From contig NC_058518.1 in assembly GCF_904849725.1 (NCBI RefSeq), positions 326,576,581-326,640,580 on the forward strand: a stretch of DNA of 64,000 bases. Reading direction: 5' to 3'. Numbering within the stretch: position 1 is the stretch's first letter; every line of letters starts with the position of its first letter. The DNA comes from Hordeum vulgare subsp. vulgare. Its lineage: Eukaryota; Streptophyta; Magnoliopsida; Poales; Poaceae. The position numbers and the translations under genes were made by a program. Of the stretch, positions 21,256 to 32,890 are shown one piece after another. The notes under the pieces are model-generated. The model saw nothing but the letters and a program-made list of their open reading frames with translations, ran no database searches and was not told the DNA's origin.

Positions 21256-21535
21256 TCCACCTGCTGGCGCCCCTGTGGCACTTCTTCGGCCCAGTATTTT
21301 TTATATATTCCCAAAAAAATCCATGTTGATTTTCACGGCTTTTGGAGTTGCGCAGAATAGGCATCTCAAACTTGCTCCTTTTCGGGCCAGAATTCCAGCT
21401 GCCGGCATTCTCTCTCTTCATGTAAACCTTGCAAAATAAAAGAGAAAAGGCATAAGTATTGTACCATGAAGTGAAATAACAGCCCAAAAAGCAATAAATA
21501 ACAACATGAAAGCATGATGCAAAATGGACGTATCA

Positions 21536-21551
21536 ACTCCCCCAAGCTTAG
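21536..21551 (-). other. Polypurine tract of X
   Basis: The minus strand reads CTAAGCTTGGGGGAGT directly before the 3' LTR. It primes plus-strand DNA synthesis in LTR retrotransposons. Confidence 0.85.
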
Positions 21552-23072
21552 ACCTTGCTTGTCGTCAAGCGAAAGCCGAGCTCAATAAATATGTCCACAT
21601 GTTTAGGGAGAGAGGTGTCGACAAAACAAGATACGAACATGCACGCATCATGATCATGATGAGAACAACAATACCATCATATTAACTCTTATGCTAAAGT
21701 GACAATTCCTTCACAAAGTAAAGTATGGATCAAGAACCTTACCGATAATTAACAACCGATAGCCTTTAGTCATTGAAGCAATTGCAATTTATCACAACAT
21801 CAGAAAGAGTCAAATAAGATCTTGTAAAGCAAATCCACATACTCAATCATCTTTTTGTCTTCTACAATTGCTACAACTCACGTGGTACTCATGAGATCAA
21901 AGTTTCAGTCAGACACAGAGAAAGATAGGGGCTTATAGTTTCGCCTCCCAACCATTTACCTCGAGGGTAATGTCAACAATAATAATTCATGAGTACTTAC
22001 TTCCAAGTTGACATATGAATATAGATCTTTCCCAAGCATATGACGTTAGTCAAGATAAAGGCGAAATAGGGAATTAGTGAAGATCACCATGACTCTTTCA
22101 AGGGCAAAAAGTAAAGGTACAAGATAGGCCCTTCGCAGAGGGAAGCAGACGTTGTCATGCGCTTTTGAGGTTGGGATGCGTGTCCTCTTAGTGTGGAGGA
22201 ACGTCACTTTATATTGCCTCTTGTGATAAAGAACTTTATTATGCAGTCTGTCGCTTTTATGTCTTCCTCATCACAGGTTCGTACAAAGCTTATTTTTCAC
22301 ACACTAATAGATCATACATATTAGGGAGCAATTTTTATTGCTTGCACCAATGAGAACTTACTTGAGGGATCTTATTCAATCCATAGGTAGGTATGGTGGA
22401 CTCTCATGGCAAAACTGAGTTGAAGGTTTGTGGATACACAAGTAGTATCTCTACTTGGTGCTGGAGTTTTGGCTAATATGAGGTGGAAGCAATCGTCACA
22501 TGCTAAGGGATCTCTAGTCATATAACATTGTTCGGAACCAAGCAAACGCAAGTCATTATGTTGTCTTCCTTGTCCAACATCTACTTCTAAGCATGCAATA
22601 GTTTAGTGAGTGTTCATAGTCATAGATGGTGTCAAAGATGATATATTTATATGTGAACCTCTCCTTCTTTATTACTTCCTATTAATTGCAACAATGACCA
22701 AGGTCTACGTTTGTCTACCCTCAACAAGTTTTAATCATCATTCTTTTTACATGTGAAGCCATCACTTCCCATAAGATCATTGCATGATCTTTCATGCTTT
22801 TGTCCTTTTATCAATCTTTTGATCATGGCAAGAGGTAAGGACCTTCAACTAAGACACTCTTTATTATATGGCTCACAAGCTCAATTAAATTGAGGGTGAC
22901 ACAACGCAAAACTCAAGCCTAAAACACTAAGACCTTTAATCTACTAGAGAAAGAGAAAACTGAAAAGGAACAAACTAAAACAAAGGTAAAGACAAAAGAT
23001 GTGATGGTAATACGATACCGGGGAAACTCCCCCAAGCTTGGCACAAGCCAAGGGGATTGCCCATACCCATGC
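21552..23072. other. X 3' untranslated internal region
   Basis: This is about 1.5 kb between the extra ORF and the PPT, without a convincing ORF on either strand. No nested element is seen. Confidence 0.55.
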
Positions 23073-23488
23073 TTAGTTGTCTTCCTTTGGAGGTGATGGT
23101 GGTGGAGTTGTTGCGGAGGTCTTGAGCTTGTTTGATTTCCACCTGAGCATAAAATTCTGCTCCCTCAGATCATCATTTTCCTCTTCAAGCTTCAACACCC
23201 TTTTGCATAATTCCTGCTTACTCTCCTGTAAGAAACAGAAGGGATAAACAAAGTCTTAGGCTTCTTCCTTGAGTCAGGGAGGCTCGACTTCTTGAACTCC
23301 ACATGGGTGTCTCCAGGTGGAGGTAGAGGAGCCTCCTCTTCATCGGAACTTGTTCCTTCCTTCCCCTTGGGATCATGATCTTCTTCCTCATTAGTGGTCC
23401 AGCCATAACGATCCAAGTCCCCATAAACCTTGGGGTTGGCAAGGTAATCGGCCACATAGCTCTCCCCCTGTGAATCTTGAGAAGACAT
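23073..23488 (-). pseudogene. X extra ORF downstream of integrase (unknown protein with C-terminal coiled coil)
   Basis: The open frame 23488-23192 (98 residues) starts MSSQDSQGESYV. It has an acidic middle part (NEEEDHDPKGKEG, SSDEEEAPLPPP) and a Lys-rich end. Directly after an acceptor-like tttcttacag (ending at 23226) a different frame runs from 23225 to the stop at 23073-23075. It encodes heptad-like LCKRVLKLEEENDDLREQN and a Pro-rich tail, so the original protein was probably joined by splicing or has suffered a frameshift. The position after pol is that of the env-like ORF in Athila elements, but I see no signal peptide or membrane segment. A hairpin-TATA module lies just upstream (23575-23699). 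Function unknown. Confidence 0.55.
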
Positions 23489-23567
23489 CTTGCCCTAAAT
23501 CTGCAGCAAAAACAGGCTCGAAACGGAAAGAGAGGAAATTCGCGTGATACAAGGGTCAGACCTTATG

Positions 23568-23582
23568 GAATAATATATAATG
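23568..23582 (-). promoter_or_regulatory. Candidate internal TATA box upstream of the X extra ORF
   Basis: The minus strand reads ATTATATATTATTCC about 90 bp before the ATG at 23488. The hairpin cassette at 23647-23699 lies 65 bp or so upstream, repeating the LTR promoter layout. Confidence 0.4.
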
Positions 23583-23646
23583 ATTTTTTTCCGACCAGAA
23601 GGAGTACTCCGCACGAAAATAGAGTCCGGGAGGCACACCAGGTGGC

Positions 23647-23699
23647 CACAAGCCCCCCAGGCGCGGCCAGGGGGTAGGCCTGCGCCTGGCAGGCTTGTC
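23647..23699. repeat. Hairpin cassette inside X, between integrase and the extra ORF
   Basis: It has arms CACAAGCC...GGCTTGTc around gcgcggccaggggg, closely matching the X LTR box although it lies in the internal region. The surrounding bases also look LTR-like, so it may be a fragment of an LTR promoter. Confidence 0.75.
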
Positions 23700-23775
23700 A
23701 CCTCCTCGCGCGCTTCCCGGACTACTTCCAATTTTTCTATTTTTTCAAATATTCCAAAACGGAGAAAAATTCCTA

Positions 23776-25068
23776 CTAGAAAACTTTTGGAGTCTGTTTT
23801 CTTACCGAATCACATACCTCTTCGTTTTCAGAGTCTGAAACAGGCTGATAAATATCCCTTAGGTATTCTTCCAGAGTTATGGTATTGATAATATTGCTTT
23901 CAACATTTATGGGAGTACCTGAGATATAATGCTTGATTCTCTGCCCATTTACAACTCTTGGACAATTACCTTCCGTGTTGTTGATCTTGATAGCACCGGA
24001 ACGATATACTTCCTCAACAATATAGGGACCTTCCCATTTAGAGAGAAGCTTGTGTGCAAAAAATCTTAAACGAGAATTATATAGCAAGACATAATCACCT
24101 ATATTGAACTCACGCTTTTGTATCCTCTTATCATGCCACCTCTTAACCTTTTATTTGAACAACTTGGCATTTTCATATGCCTGAGCTCTCCATTCATCAA
24201 GCAAGCTAATGTCAAATAACCCCTTCTCACCAGCAAGTTTGAAATCAAAGTTGAGCTCTTTGATTGCCCAATAAGCTTTACGCTCTAGCTCAAGAGGTAA
24301 ATGACATGCTTTACCATACACCATTTTGTACGGAGACATGCCCATGGGATTCTTATAGGCAGTTCTATAAGCCCACAGTGCATCATCGAGCTTCTTAGAC
24401 CAATTCTTTCTAGATTTGTTGACAGTCTTTTGCAGAATTAGTTTAATCTCTCTATTGCTTAGCTCTACTTGACCAGTGGACTGAGGGTGATAGGGAGACG
24501 CAATTCTATGGTTGACATCATACTTAGCAAGCATTTTACGGAAAGCACCATGAATGAAATGTGAACCACCGTCGGTCATTAGATATCTAGGGACTCCAAA
24601 TCTAGGGAAAATAACTTCTTTAAGCATCCCGATAGAGGTGTTGTGATCAGCACTATTAGTGGGGATAGCTTCTACCCACTTAGTGACGTAATCAACAGCA
24701 ACTAGGATGTGAGTATACCCGTTGGATTTTGGAAAAGGTCCCATATAATCAAAGCCCCAGACATCAAATGGTTCAATAACGAGTGAATAGTTCATAGGAA
24801 TTTCCTGACGTTTACTGATATTACCTATTCTTTGACATTCGTCACAAGACAAGACAAACTTACGGGCATCCTTGAAGAGAGTGGGACAATAGAAACCTGA
24901 TTGCAATACCTTGTGTGCAGTTATATCTCCCGCATGGTGTCCTCCGTAGGACTCGGAGTGACACTTCTGTAGGATCTGTCCCTGTTCATGTTCAGGTACA
25001 CAACGTCTAATAACACCATCTACTCCTTCCTTATAAAGGTGAGGATCATCCCAAAAGTAATGTCTCAA
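23776..25068 (-). pseudogene. X integrase
   Basis: The open frame 25068-24151 (305 residues) has the HHCC zinc-binding domain (His37 to Cys75/Cys78) and the DDE core with Asp107 (FDYMG), Asp166 (MTDGGSHF) and Glu202 (GQVELSN). The open frame 24087-23776, in the same phase after a stop near 24150, holds the C-terminal part (KWEGPYIVEEVY). No chromodomain is seen, as expected for an Athila-type element. Integrase inserts the cDNA into the host genome. The stop between the parts makes it a pseudogene. Confidence 0.9.
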
Positions 25069-25152
25069 ATCAAAGAAGAATTTCGTCTTTTGCTGGTATG
25101 TGAAACTAGGTGGTATATATTTGGCAACGATATAGTTCGCATAATCAGCATA

Positions 25153-25932
25153 CTACAGTGCACTACGTGAAGTATTGATGACATTCAGTTGCTCATCGGG
25201 AAAGCTATCATCAATAGGTTGTGGGTCATCAAGAACATTCTCCAACCTAGACAAATTATCTGCTATGGGGTTATCAACACCCTTCCTGTCGACAATGTGC
25301 AAATCAAATTCGTGTAGCAAGAGAACCCATCTGATAAGTCTAGGTTTAGTGTATTTCTTCTCCATCAGGTACTTAATAGCAGTGTGATCAGTGTGAATAA
25401 TGACTTTGGAATCAACTATGTAAGACCTGAACTTTTCACATGCAAACACGACTGCTAAAAATTCCTTTTCTGTAGTAGCATAGTTTCTTTGGGCACTGTC
25501 TAGAGTTTTACTAGCATAGTGAATAACATTCAACTTCTTATCAAATCTTTGCCCTAGGACAGCACCAACAGCATAATCGCTAGCATCACACATGATTTCA
25601 AAAGGTAAGATCCAATCAGGTGGTTGAACAATAGGCGCAGTTATCAAGGCCTTCTTAAGTATTTCGAAGGCTTCCTCACAATCATCATCAAAAACAAAAG
25701 GAATATCCTTTTGCAAGAGATTGGTAAGAGGCCTAGAAATCTTAGAGAAGTCTTTAATGAACCTTCTATGGAAACCAGCATGACCAAGGAAACTTCTTAT
25801 ACCTTTGATATCTGTGGGGTATGGCATTTTCTCAATTGCATCAACCTTTGCCTTATCGACTTCAATACCTCTTTCAGAAATTTTATGTCCTAAGACGATG
25901 CCTTCATTAACCATAAAGTGCACTTCTCCCAA
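25153..25932 (-). pseudogene. X reverse transcriptase C-terminal part and RNase H
   Basis: Residues 1-100 continue the reverse transcriptase connection ([31 protein letters not shown]). RNase H begins near [14 protein letters not shown], with the second acidic residue in [16 protein letters not shown] and the third in [10 protein letters not shown]. This frame (multiple of three) is also used by the integrase but differs from the upstream RT frames. It degrades the RNA strand of the RNA-DNA hybrid during reverse transcription. Confidence 0.9.
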
Positions 25933-26503
25933 TTCAAGATAAGATTGGTATCTTTACATCTCTGCAAGAGTCGATCAAGGTTGCTGAGGCAATCATCAAA
26001 ATAAGACCCGTAAACGGAGAAGTCATCCATGAAAACCTCAACAATCTTTTCACAAAAGTCAGAGAATATAGCCGTCATACATCTTCGAAAGGTGGCAGGT
26101 GCATTACATAAGACAAAAGGCATACGTCTAAGAAAAGGTACCGAAAGGGCAGGTGAAAGTGGTTTTCTCCTGATCTGATTGTGCAACGGGTATTTGGGAG
26201 AAACCAGAATAACCGTCTAGAAAGCAGAAGTGTGTGTGTTTAGATAGTCTTTCTAGCATTTGGTCAAGGCAAAGGGTAATGATCTTTCCTAGTGGCCTTA
26301 TTCAATTTCCTAAAATTGATCACCATCCTATAGCTAGTGATAATCCTCTGTGGGATCAATTCATCCTTATCATTAGGGACAACGGTAATACCTCCCTTCT
26401 TAGGGACACAATGCACCGGACTCACCCAATCACTATGAGCAACAGGATAGATAATACCAGCTTCCACGAGCTTTAGTATTTGTTTTCTTACTACCTCTTT
26501 CAT
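25890..26503 (-). pseudogene. X reverse transcriptase core, split over two frames
   Basis: The part 26503-26264 holds the fingers region (WVSPVHCVPKKGG, YRMVINFRKLN). The part 26186-25890, in a different frame, holds RRMPFVLCNAPATFRRCM and the catalytic FMDDFSVYGS motif. At least two frameshifts break the enzyme. FMDD with this context is typical of Athila-type elements. Confidence 0.9.
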
Positions 26504-26704
26504 CTTAGGATTTAATCTTCGTTGATGATCAGCAACTGGCTTGGAGTCAGGATCACTTTTAATCTTGTGGTGGCATAGAGTGGGACTAATGCCCTTAAGA
26601 TCATCAAGAGTATATCCAATAGCAGCACGGTGCTTCCTCAGAGTTTTTAGTAACTTCTTTTCTTCATGCTCTGAGAGGCTAGCACTAATAAAAACATGAT
26701 ATAT

Positions 26705-27571
26705 CTATTTTTCATCAAGATAAGCATACTTAAGAGTATCAGACAATTGTTTAAGCTTGAACACAGGATCACCCTTTGGTGGGGGTGGATCCCCAAGCCG
26801 TTCAACAGGCAAATTATTCTTAAGGATAGGATATTGTTCTAAGGCAACTCTATCTATCTCATCCCTTTCATCCATATGCATATCATTTTCATGCTCAAGC
26901 AAGTATTGCTCTAAGGGATCCGTAGGAGGAACGGCAATAGAAGCGAAGGCAATAGTTTCATCCTTACTAGGCAACTCTTTTTCATGAGGTTGTCTACCAA
27001 ACTTGGAGAAATTGAACTCATGTGACACACCTTCAAAACCAACAGTGACAGTTTGCTTCTCACAGTCAATATGAGCATTGACGGTATTGAGGAAGGGTCT
27101 GCCAAATATGATGGGACAAAAGCTATCTTGTGTGGTAGCAAGAACGAGGAAATCAACAGGATACTTTGTTTTACCACACAAGACTTCAACATCCCTTACA
27201 ATTCCCACAGGGCAGATAGCATCTCTATTGGCAAGCTGAATAGTGACATCAATAGGTTCTATCTCAATAGGTGCAATCTCGTCTTTGATTTCATCATATA
27301 AGGATTGACGTATTGCACTAACACTAGCACCCACGTCACATAAACCATGATAGCAATGATCTCCTATCTTAACAGAAACAACAGGCGTGCCAACAACAGG
27401 CCTATGTTTGTCTCTAGCGTGAGGTTTAGCAATTATAGCAGCATCTTCACAGAAGTGAATATTATGTCCCTCAACATCGTCGGACAGGAGATCTTTGATA
27501 ATAGCAATGCTAGGTTCAACTCTAATTTGCTTAGGGGGTGTAGGTGTTCTAATGTAGCCTCTACGTATCAC
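26705..27571 (-). pseudogene. X aspartic protease region
   Basis: A frame of 288 residues, in phase with gag and the first RT part, carries the Athila-type protease signature LCDVGASVSAI and the second strand pair ending PIIFGRPFLNT. Its C-terminal part links to RT. The protease would process the Gag-Pol polyprotein. An in-frame stop lies between it and gag and another between it and RT. Confidence 0.85.
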
Positions 27572-27700
27572 AGTTGAAGCTTTAGAATGATCCTTTATCC
27601 GAATAGGGAAAGGTGGTTTCTCAATGTAAGCACTGGGAACAATAGGATCATTATAGGCAATGACTTTCTCTTCAACTGGATTGGGTTTAACTACATTGAC

Positions 27701-28558
27701 TTATAAGGGAGGATGATATTTAAACCACTTCTCTTTGGGGAGACCAATATGAGCAGCAAATGATTCACACAATGAAGCTACCATCTCAGAGTCAAGTCCG
27801 TACTTAGCGCTAAAACCACAAAAGGTATTTGTTTCAACAAAGGATTTAACGCGATCATACTTGAAATTCATACCTGACTCCTTACCTTCTTCAAGCTCCC
27901 AGTCTTCAGAGTTGCGTTTAATTCTCTCCAATAAATTCCATTTGAAGTCAATATCTCTCTTCATAAAAGAACCGGTACAAGAAGTGTCATGCATGGTGCG
28001 ATCATCATGAGAAAGCCGAGCATAGAAGTTCTGAATGATAATTTCTCTCGAGAGCTCATGATTGGGGCATGAATATAACATTGATTTAAGACTCCCCCAA
28101 GCTTGAGCGATGCTTTCTCTGTCACGAGGCCAAAAATTATAAATATAATTCCGATCACGATGTACTAAATGCATAGGATAAAACTTTTGATGAAATTCCA
28201 ATTTCAATCGATTGTAGTTCCATGATCCAGTATCATCACATAGCCTATACCATGTCAACGCCTTATCCCTCAAAGATAAGGGAAAGACCTTCTTCTTGAC
28301 CTCATCCTTGGGCAAACCTGCAAGCTTAAATAAACCACAAACTTCATCTACATAGATCAGATGCAAGTCTGGATGTGATGTTCCATCTCGTGTAAAAGGA
28401 TTAGCCAGTAGTTTCTCAAGCATACCCGAAGGAAATTCAAAGCAAATATTTTCAGTAGGTGCAGCAGGTTGAGGAGCAACTATTTGTACTTCCGTTCGGG
28501 GTGAAGATACCCGGAACAAGCCCCTCAAAGGATTAGTTTCCATAGTGACAAGCGGCAA
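27701..28558 (-). pseudogene. X gag
   Basis: The 285-residue frame starts MPLVTMETNPLRG, only about 60 bases after the PBS. It has the retrotransposon gag capsid pattern (FPLSLRDKALTWYR, FHQKFYPMH, ESIAQAWGSLKSML, FYARL), as in Athila-type Gag. No zinc knuckle is seen before the stop at 27701. Gag forms the virus-like particle in the cytoplasm. Whether this frame alone is functional is unclear because the Gag-Pol continuation is broken. Confidence 0.85.
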
Positions 28559-28620
28559 TAAATTTCAGCACACTATATGAATGTTTCCTTACCAAGTTCC
28601 ACTCACCAAAGGTGCTTCAC

Positions 28621-28638
28621 TCCCCGGCAACGGCGCCA
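28621..28638 (-). other. Primer-binding site of X (tRNA-Asp type)
   Basis: The minus strand reads TGGCGCCGTTGCCGGGGA, complementary to the 3' end of plant tRNA-Asp. It lies 11 bases inside the 5' LTR at 28650. Confidence 0.88.
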
Positions 28639-28649
28639 GAAAAGAGTCT

Positions 28650-28978
28650 TGATGACCCACAAGTATAGGGGATCTATCGTCTCGAACCCAACGAGGAGCA
28701 GAAGGATCTGACGAGTAGTTTTCAGCAAGGTAATATTTGCAGGCACTGAAGTTATCGGTAACAAGTGGTTGTGTGTTGAGATGATTCATAGCAAGCAGCA
28801 AGTAACAAAAGTAGCAACGGTGCAGCAAAGTGGCCCTATCCCTTTTGTAGCAAGGGACAAGCCTGGACAAAGTCTTATAGGAGGAAAAACGCTCCCGAGG
28901 AAACACGGGAATTTCTGTCATGCTAGTTTTCATCATGCTCATATGATTTGCGTTCGTTACTTTGATAGTTTGATATGT
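28650..28978 (-). repeat. X 5' LTR, first part (before the Y insertion)
   Basis: It begins tgatgacccacaag and matches 20015-20365 of the 3' LTR apart from a 22-bp length difference. It ends gatatgt, where the 3' LTR continues gggtgg; that continuation resumes at 58317. Confidence 0.93.
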
Positions 28979-30260
28979 CGATGTGATATCTACTACGCAA
29001 CCTTCTCCTTGTAGACGTTGTTGGGCCTCCAAGTGCAGAGATTTGTAGGACAGTAGCAATTTTCCCTCAAGTGGGTGACCTAAGGTTTATCAATCCGCGG
29101 GAGGCGTAGGATGAAGATGGTCTCGCTCAAGCAACCCTGCAACCAAATAACAAAGAGTCTCTTGTGTCCCCAACACACCCAATACAATGGTAAGTTGTAT
29201 AGGTGCACTAGTTCGGCGAAGAGATGGTGATACAAGTGCAATATGGATGGTAGATATAGGTTTTTGTAATCTGAAATTACAAAAACAGCAAGGTAACTAG
29301 TATCAAAAGTGAGCACGAACGGTATTGCAATGCGTGGAAACAAGGCCTAGGGTTCATACTTTCACTAGTGAAGTTCTCTCAACAAAGATAACATAATTGG
29401 ATCATATAACTAGCCCTCAAAATGAAACAAAGATTCACTCCAAAGTCACTAATAGCGGAGAACAAATGAAGAGATTATTGTCGGGTACGAAACCACCATA
29501 AAGTAAATCTTTCTGATCGATCTATTCAAGAGTTCGTACTAGAATAACACCTTAAGATACATATCAACCAAGACCCTAATGTCACCTAGATACTCCATTG
29601 TCACCTCAAGTATCCGTGGGCATGATTATACGATATGCATGACACAATCTCAGAATCATCTATTCAACCAACACATAGGACTTCAAAGAGTGCCCCGAAG
29701 TTTCTACCGGAGAGTCAAAACGTGTGTCAACCCCTATGCATAGGTTCCCAATGTCACAAACCCACAAGTTGATCACCAAAACATACATCAAGTACTCACA
29801 TGAATCCACGTGTGCCAACCCATATGCATAGGTTCCCAATTGTCACAAACCCGCAAGTTAATCACATCAGATAGACACGTGCAAGACATACATCAAGTGT
29901 TCTCAAAGACTCAATCTGATAAGATAACTTCAAAGGGGAAACTCAATGCATTACAAGAAGGGAGAGGGGGGAGAACATCATAAGATCCAACTATAGTAGC
30001 AAAGCCCATGGTACATCGAGATCAAGACATCTCAAGAACATGAGAGAGAGATCAAACACATAGATACTGGTAGATACCCTCAGCCCTGAGGGAGAACTAG
30101 TCCCTCCTCGTCATGGAGATCGCCGGGATGATGAAGATGGCCATCGGAGATGGATTCCCCCTCCGGCAGGGTGCCATAACGGGCTCCAGATTGGTTTTTG
30201 GTGGCTACAAAGGCTTGCGGTGGCGAAACTCCCGATCTAGGTTTCTTTCTGGAGGTTTCC

Positions 30261-30270
30261 GTATTTATAA
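30261..30270 (-). promoter_or_regulatory. TATA box of the Y LTR promoter
   Basis: The minus strand reads TTATAAATAC, 46 bp downstream (sense direction) of the hairpin cassette at 30316-30366. The same arrangement is found in the other Y LTR. Confidence 0.55.
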
Positions 30271-30315
30271 GACCACATGGCGTCGAGAACAAGTCAGGAG
30301 GACCCACGAGGGAGT

Positions 30316-30366
30316 CACAAGCCCTTGGGGCGCGGCCAGGGGGGTGGGGCGCCCCACAGGCTTGTG
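30316..30366. repeat. 51-bp hairpin cassette in the Y 3' LTR
   Basis: Arms CACAAGCC...GGCTTGTG around gcgcggccaggggggtgg. The second Y LTR carries the same box at 58036-58086. Confidence 0.8.
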
Positions 30367-30635
30367 GCTTCCTCAGGACTCTTCTCCGGTATCTTTTTCT
30401 TTCGGTATTTTTGATATTTTCCAGAAAAAATCTTTTTGGGGATTTTCTTCCGTTTGGACTTTGTTTCAAAATCTCCTCTGAAAGGGGTCAAAAACATAAA
30501 AAAACAGGAACTGGCACTTGGCATTGAGTTAATAAGTTAGTCCAAAAATATATAAAAGGCATGCAAAACATCCAAAGTTTGACAAGATAATAACATGAAA
30601 CCATCAAAAATTATAGATACGTTGGAGACGTATCA

Positions 30636-30650
30636 AGCATCCCCAAGCTT
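30636..30650 (-). other. Polypurine tract of Y
   Basis: The minus strand reads AAGCTTGGGGATGCT directly before the 3' LTR; W has the same tract at 48772-48786. Confidence 0.8.
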
Positions 30651-32890
30651 AACTCATGCTCGTCCTCGAATAGGAAAGTGATAAAGAATGAATTTTTGAT
30701 GTGGAATGCTACCTAGCATAGTTGTCCTTTGCAACTTCTTTCACGTGGCATGAATGTTCAGATCCGTAAGATTCAAAACAATAGTTTGCTATTGACGTGA
30801 AAACAATAATACTTCAAGCAAACTAGCAAGGTAATCATGAACTTTCAAAATAACAAGGTCAATGAAAGTTATCCCTACAAAATCATATAGTCTGGCTATG
30901 CTCAATCATCCTCACACAACTAATGTAAATCATGCACAACCCCGGTATTGGCCAAGTAATTGTTTTTGCACTCTTACTTTCTCAAACCTTTTATAACTAT
31001 CACGCAATACATGAGCGCGAGCCATGGATATAGCACTATAGGTGGAATAGAGTGTGGTGGTGGTTGTGAGAAAAAAAGGAGGAGATGGTCACATTGACTC
31101 GGCGTATAAAAAGGCTATGGAGATGCCCATTAATAGATATCAATGTGAATGAGTAGGGATTGCCATACAAGAGATGCACTAGAGCTATAAGTATGTGAAA
31201 GCTCTAAAGGAGAACTAGTGGGTGTGCCTCCAACTTGCTTGCTCACGAAGACCTAGGGCAAATTTGAGGAAGCCCATCATTGGAATATACAAGCCAAGTT
31301 ATATAATGAAGATTCCCACTAGCATGTGGCAGTGACACAACAAGAAGCTCTCAATCATGAAGAACATGGTGCTATCATGAAGCACAAGTGTGGAAAAAGA
31401 TAGTAGCATTGTCCCTTCTCTCTTTTTCTCTCATTTTTTATTTCGGCTCTTGGGCCTCTTTTTTCTCTTCTTTTCTTTTTTTGTTTTCTCTTTTTTCATT
31501 TGGGCTCTTTGGCCTCTCTTTTTTCCTCACATGGGACAATGCTCTAATAATGATGATCATCACACTTTTATTTACTCACAGCTCAAAGCTTTAGAACAAG
31601 GATGACTCCATAGGAAATGCCTCCGTGCAATGATCTAGCGTAGCAATGACATCAAAAAACAGACAAGCCATGAAATCATCATGCTAGCTATCTTACGATC
31701 ATGCAAAGCAATATGACAAAGATGACACAAGTCATGAGACGGAACGTTGAAGGTTGCATGGCAATATATCTCGGAATGGCTATGAAGATGCCAAAATAGG
31801 TAGGTATGGTGGCTGTATTGAGGAAGGCATATGGTGGTTTCTGCACCGGCGAAAATTGCGCGTTACTAGAGATGCTAGAAATGGTGGAAAGGTGAAAGTG
31901 CATATAATCCATGGACTCAACATTAGTCATGAAGAACTCACATACTTGTTGTGGAAGTTTTTATTAGTAATCGAAACAAAGTGCTAAACGCATACTCCGA
32001 GGGGAAGGGTTGGTAGGTGTTAACCATCGCGCGATCCCGACCTCAACACAAAGGATGACAATCAATAGATCAATTATGCTCCGACTTCCTAACATAGCGG
32101 TTCACCATAAGTGCATGCTATGGGAATCACTAACTTCAACACAAGTATTTCTAGATTCACAACACCCTACTAACATAGCTTTTAATATTACCAAATCCAC
32201 GTCTCAAAACTAACTGAGAGGAATCAAGACTTCTCTTTCTACTCAATGCACATGAAGATGGAGGTTTTTTATCTTCTTTGGGTACCTATCACATTTGGGG
32301 CTACTTTCATAGCATAAGCCAACTACCAAATCACGCACCACCGTGCTCTAAAGATATAAGTGAAGCACAAGAGCAAAAGTATCTAGCTCAAAAGATATAA
32401 GTGAAGCACTATGAGAATTCTAGCAAAATCACGATGAGTGCATGTCTCTCTCTCTCTCGAAAAGGTGTGCAGCAAGGATGATTGTGACCAAACAAAAAGA
32501 AAAGACTCCTAAGATAAAAGACGCTCCAAGCATAACACATATCATGTGGTGAATAAAAATATAGCCCCAAGTAATGTTACCGATGGATTGAAGACGAAAG
32601 AGGGGATGCCTTCCCGGGGCATCCCCAAGCTTAGGCTTTTTGGTGTCCTTGAATTTGGCTTGGGATGCCTTGGGCATCCCCAAGCTTGAGCTCTTTCCAC
32701 TCCTTATCTCATCGTCCATGAGAACATCACCCAAAACTTGAAAACTTCACAACACAAAACTTAAACAGAAACTCGTGATAACATTAGCACAAGAAAACAA
32801 ACTACCACTTCCTTTGGTACTGTAGCAAACTTGAATTCTACCTATATTGATGTTGGGCTAGTGTATTCTCACTTTTCCATGGCTAGTACC
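30651..32890 (-). repeat. Y internal region, PPT side (non-coding)
   Basis: This stretch is collinear with 48787-51050 of W over its whole length, with small indels, so Y and W share this part of their internal region. It has no meaningful ORF. Notable are a T-rich tract near 31420-31530 and several copies of ggcatccccaagctt (near 32618 and 32667). It ends at gtacc, the W target. Confidence 0.8.
32886..32890. other. Target site duplication of W (gtacc; right copy ttacc 55349-55353)
   Basis: Five bases flank W with one mismatch. The uninterrupted order is visible in W itself near 51048-51065 (gctagtacc then gatactaacc), which fits an insertion at this point of Y. Confidence 0.75.

Larger units (their letters stand above)
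20015..21535 (-). repeat. X 3' LTR (1,521 bp)
   Basis: On the plus strand it begins tgatgacccaaaag and ends gcaaaatggacgtatca, so the sense LTR starts TGATACGTCC and ends TCATCA. It is followed at 21536 by the polypurine tract. Compared with the 5' LTR it carries about 22 extra bases near 20045-20070 (or the 5' LTR lost them). The part 20366-21535 is 1,170 bp, exactly the length of 58317-59486. Confidence 0.93.
28984..30635 (-). repeat. Y 3' LTR (1,652 bp)
   Basis: On the plus strand it runs tgatatctactacgcaacc...gatacgttggagacgtatca and is followed by the PPT. It matches 56702-58301. The promoter-side end (last ~150 bases) is shared with the W LTRs, but most of the rest is different sequence. 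Confidence 0.92.
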
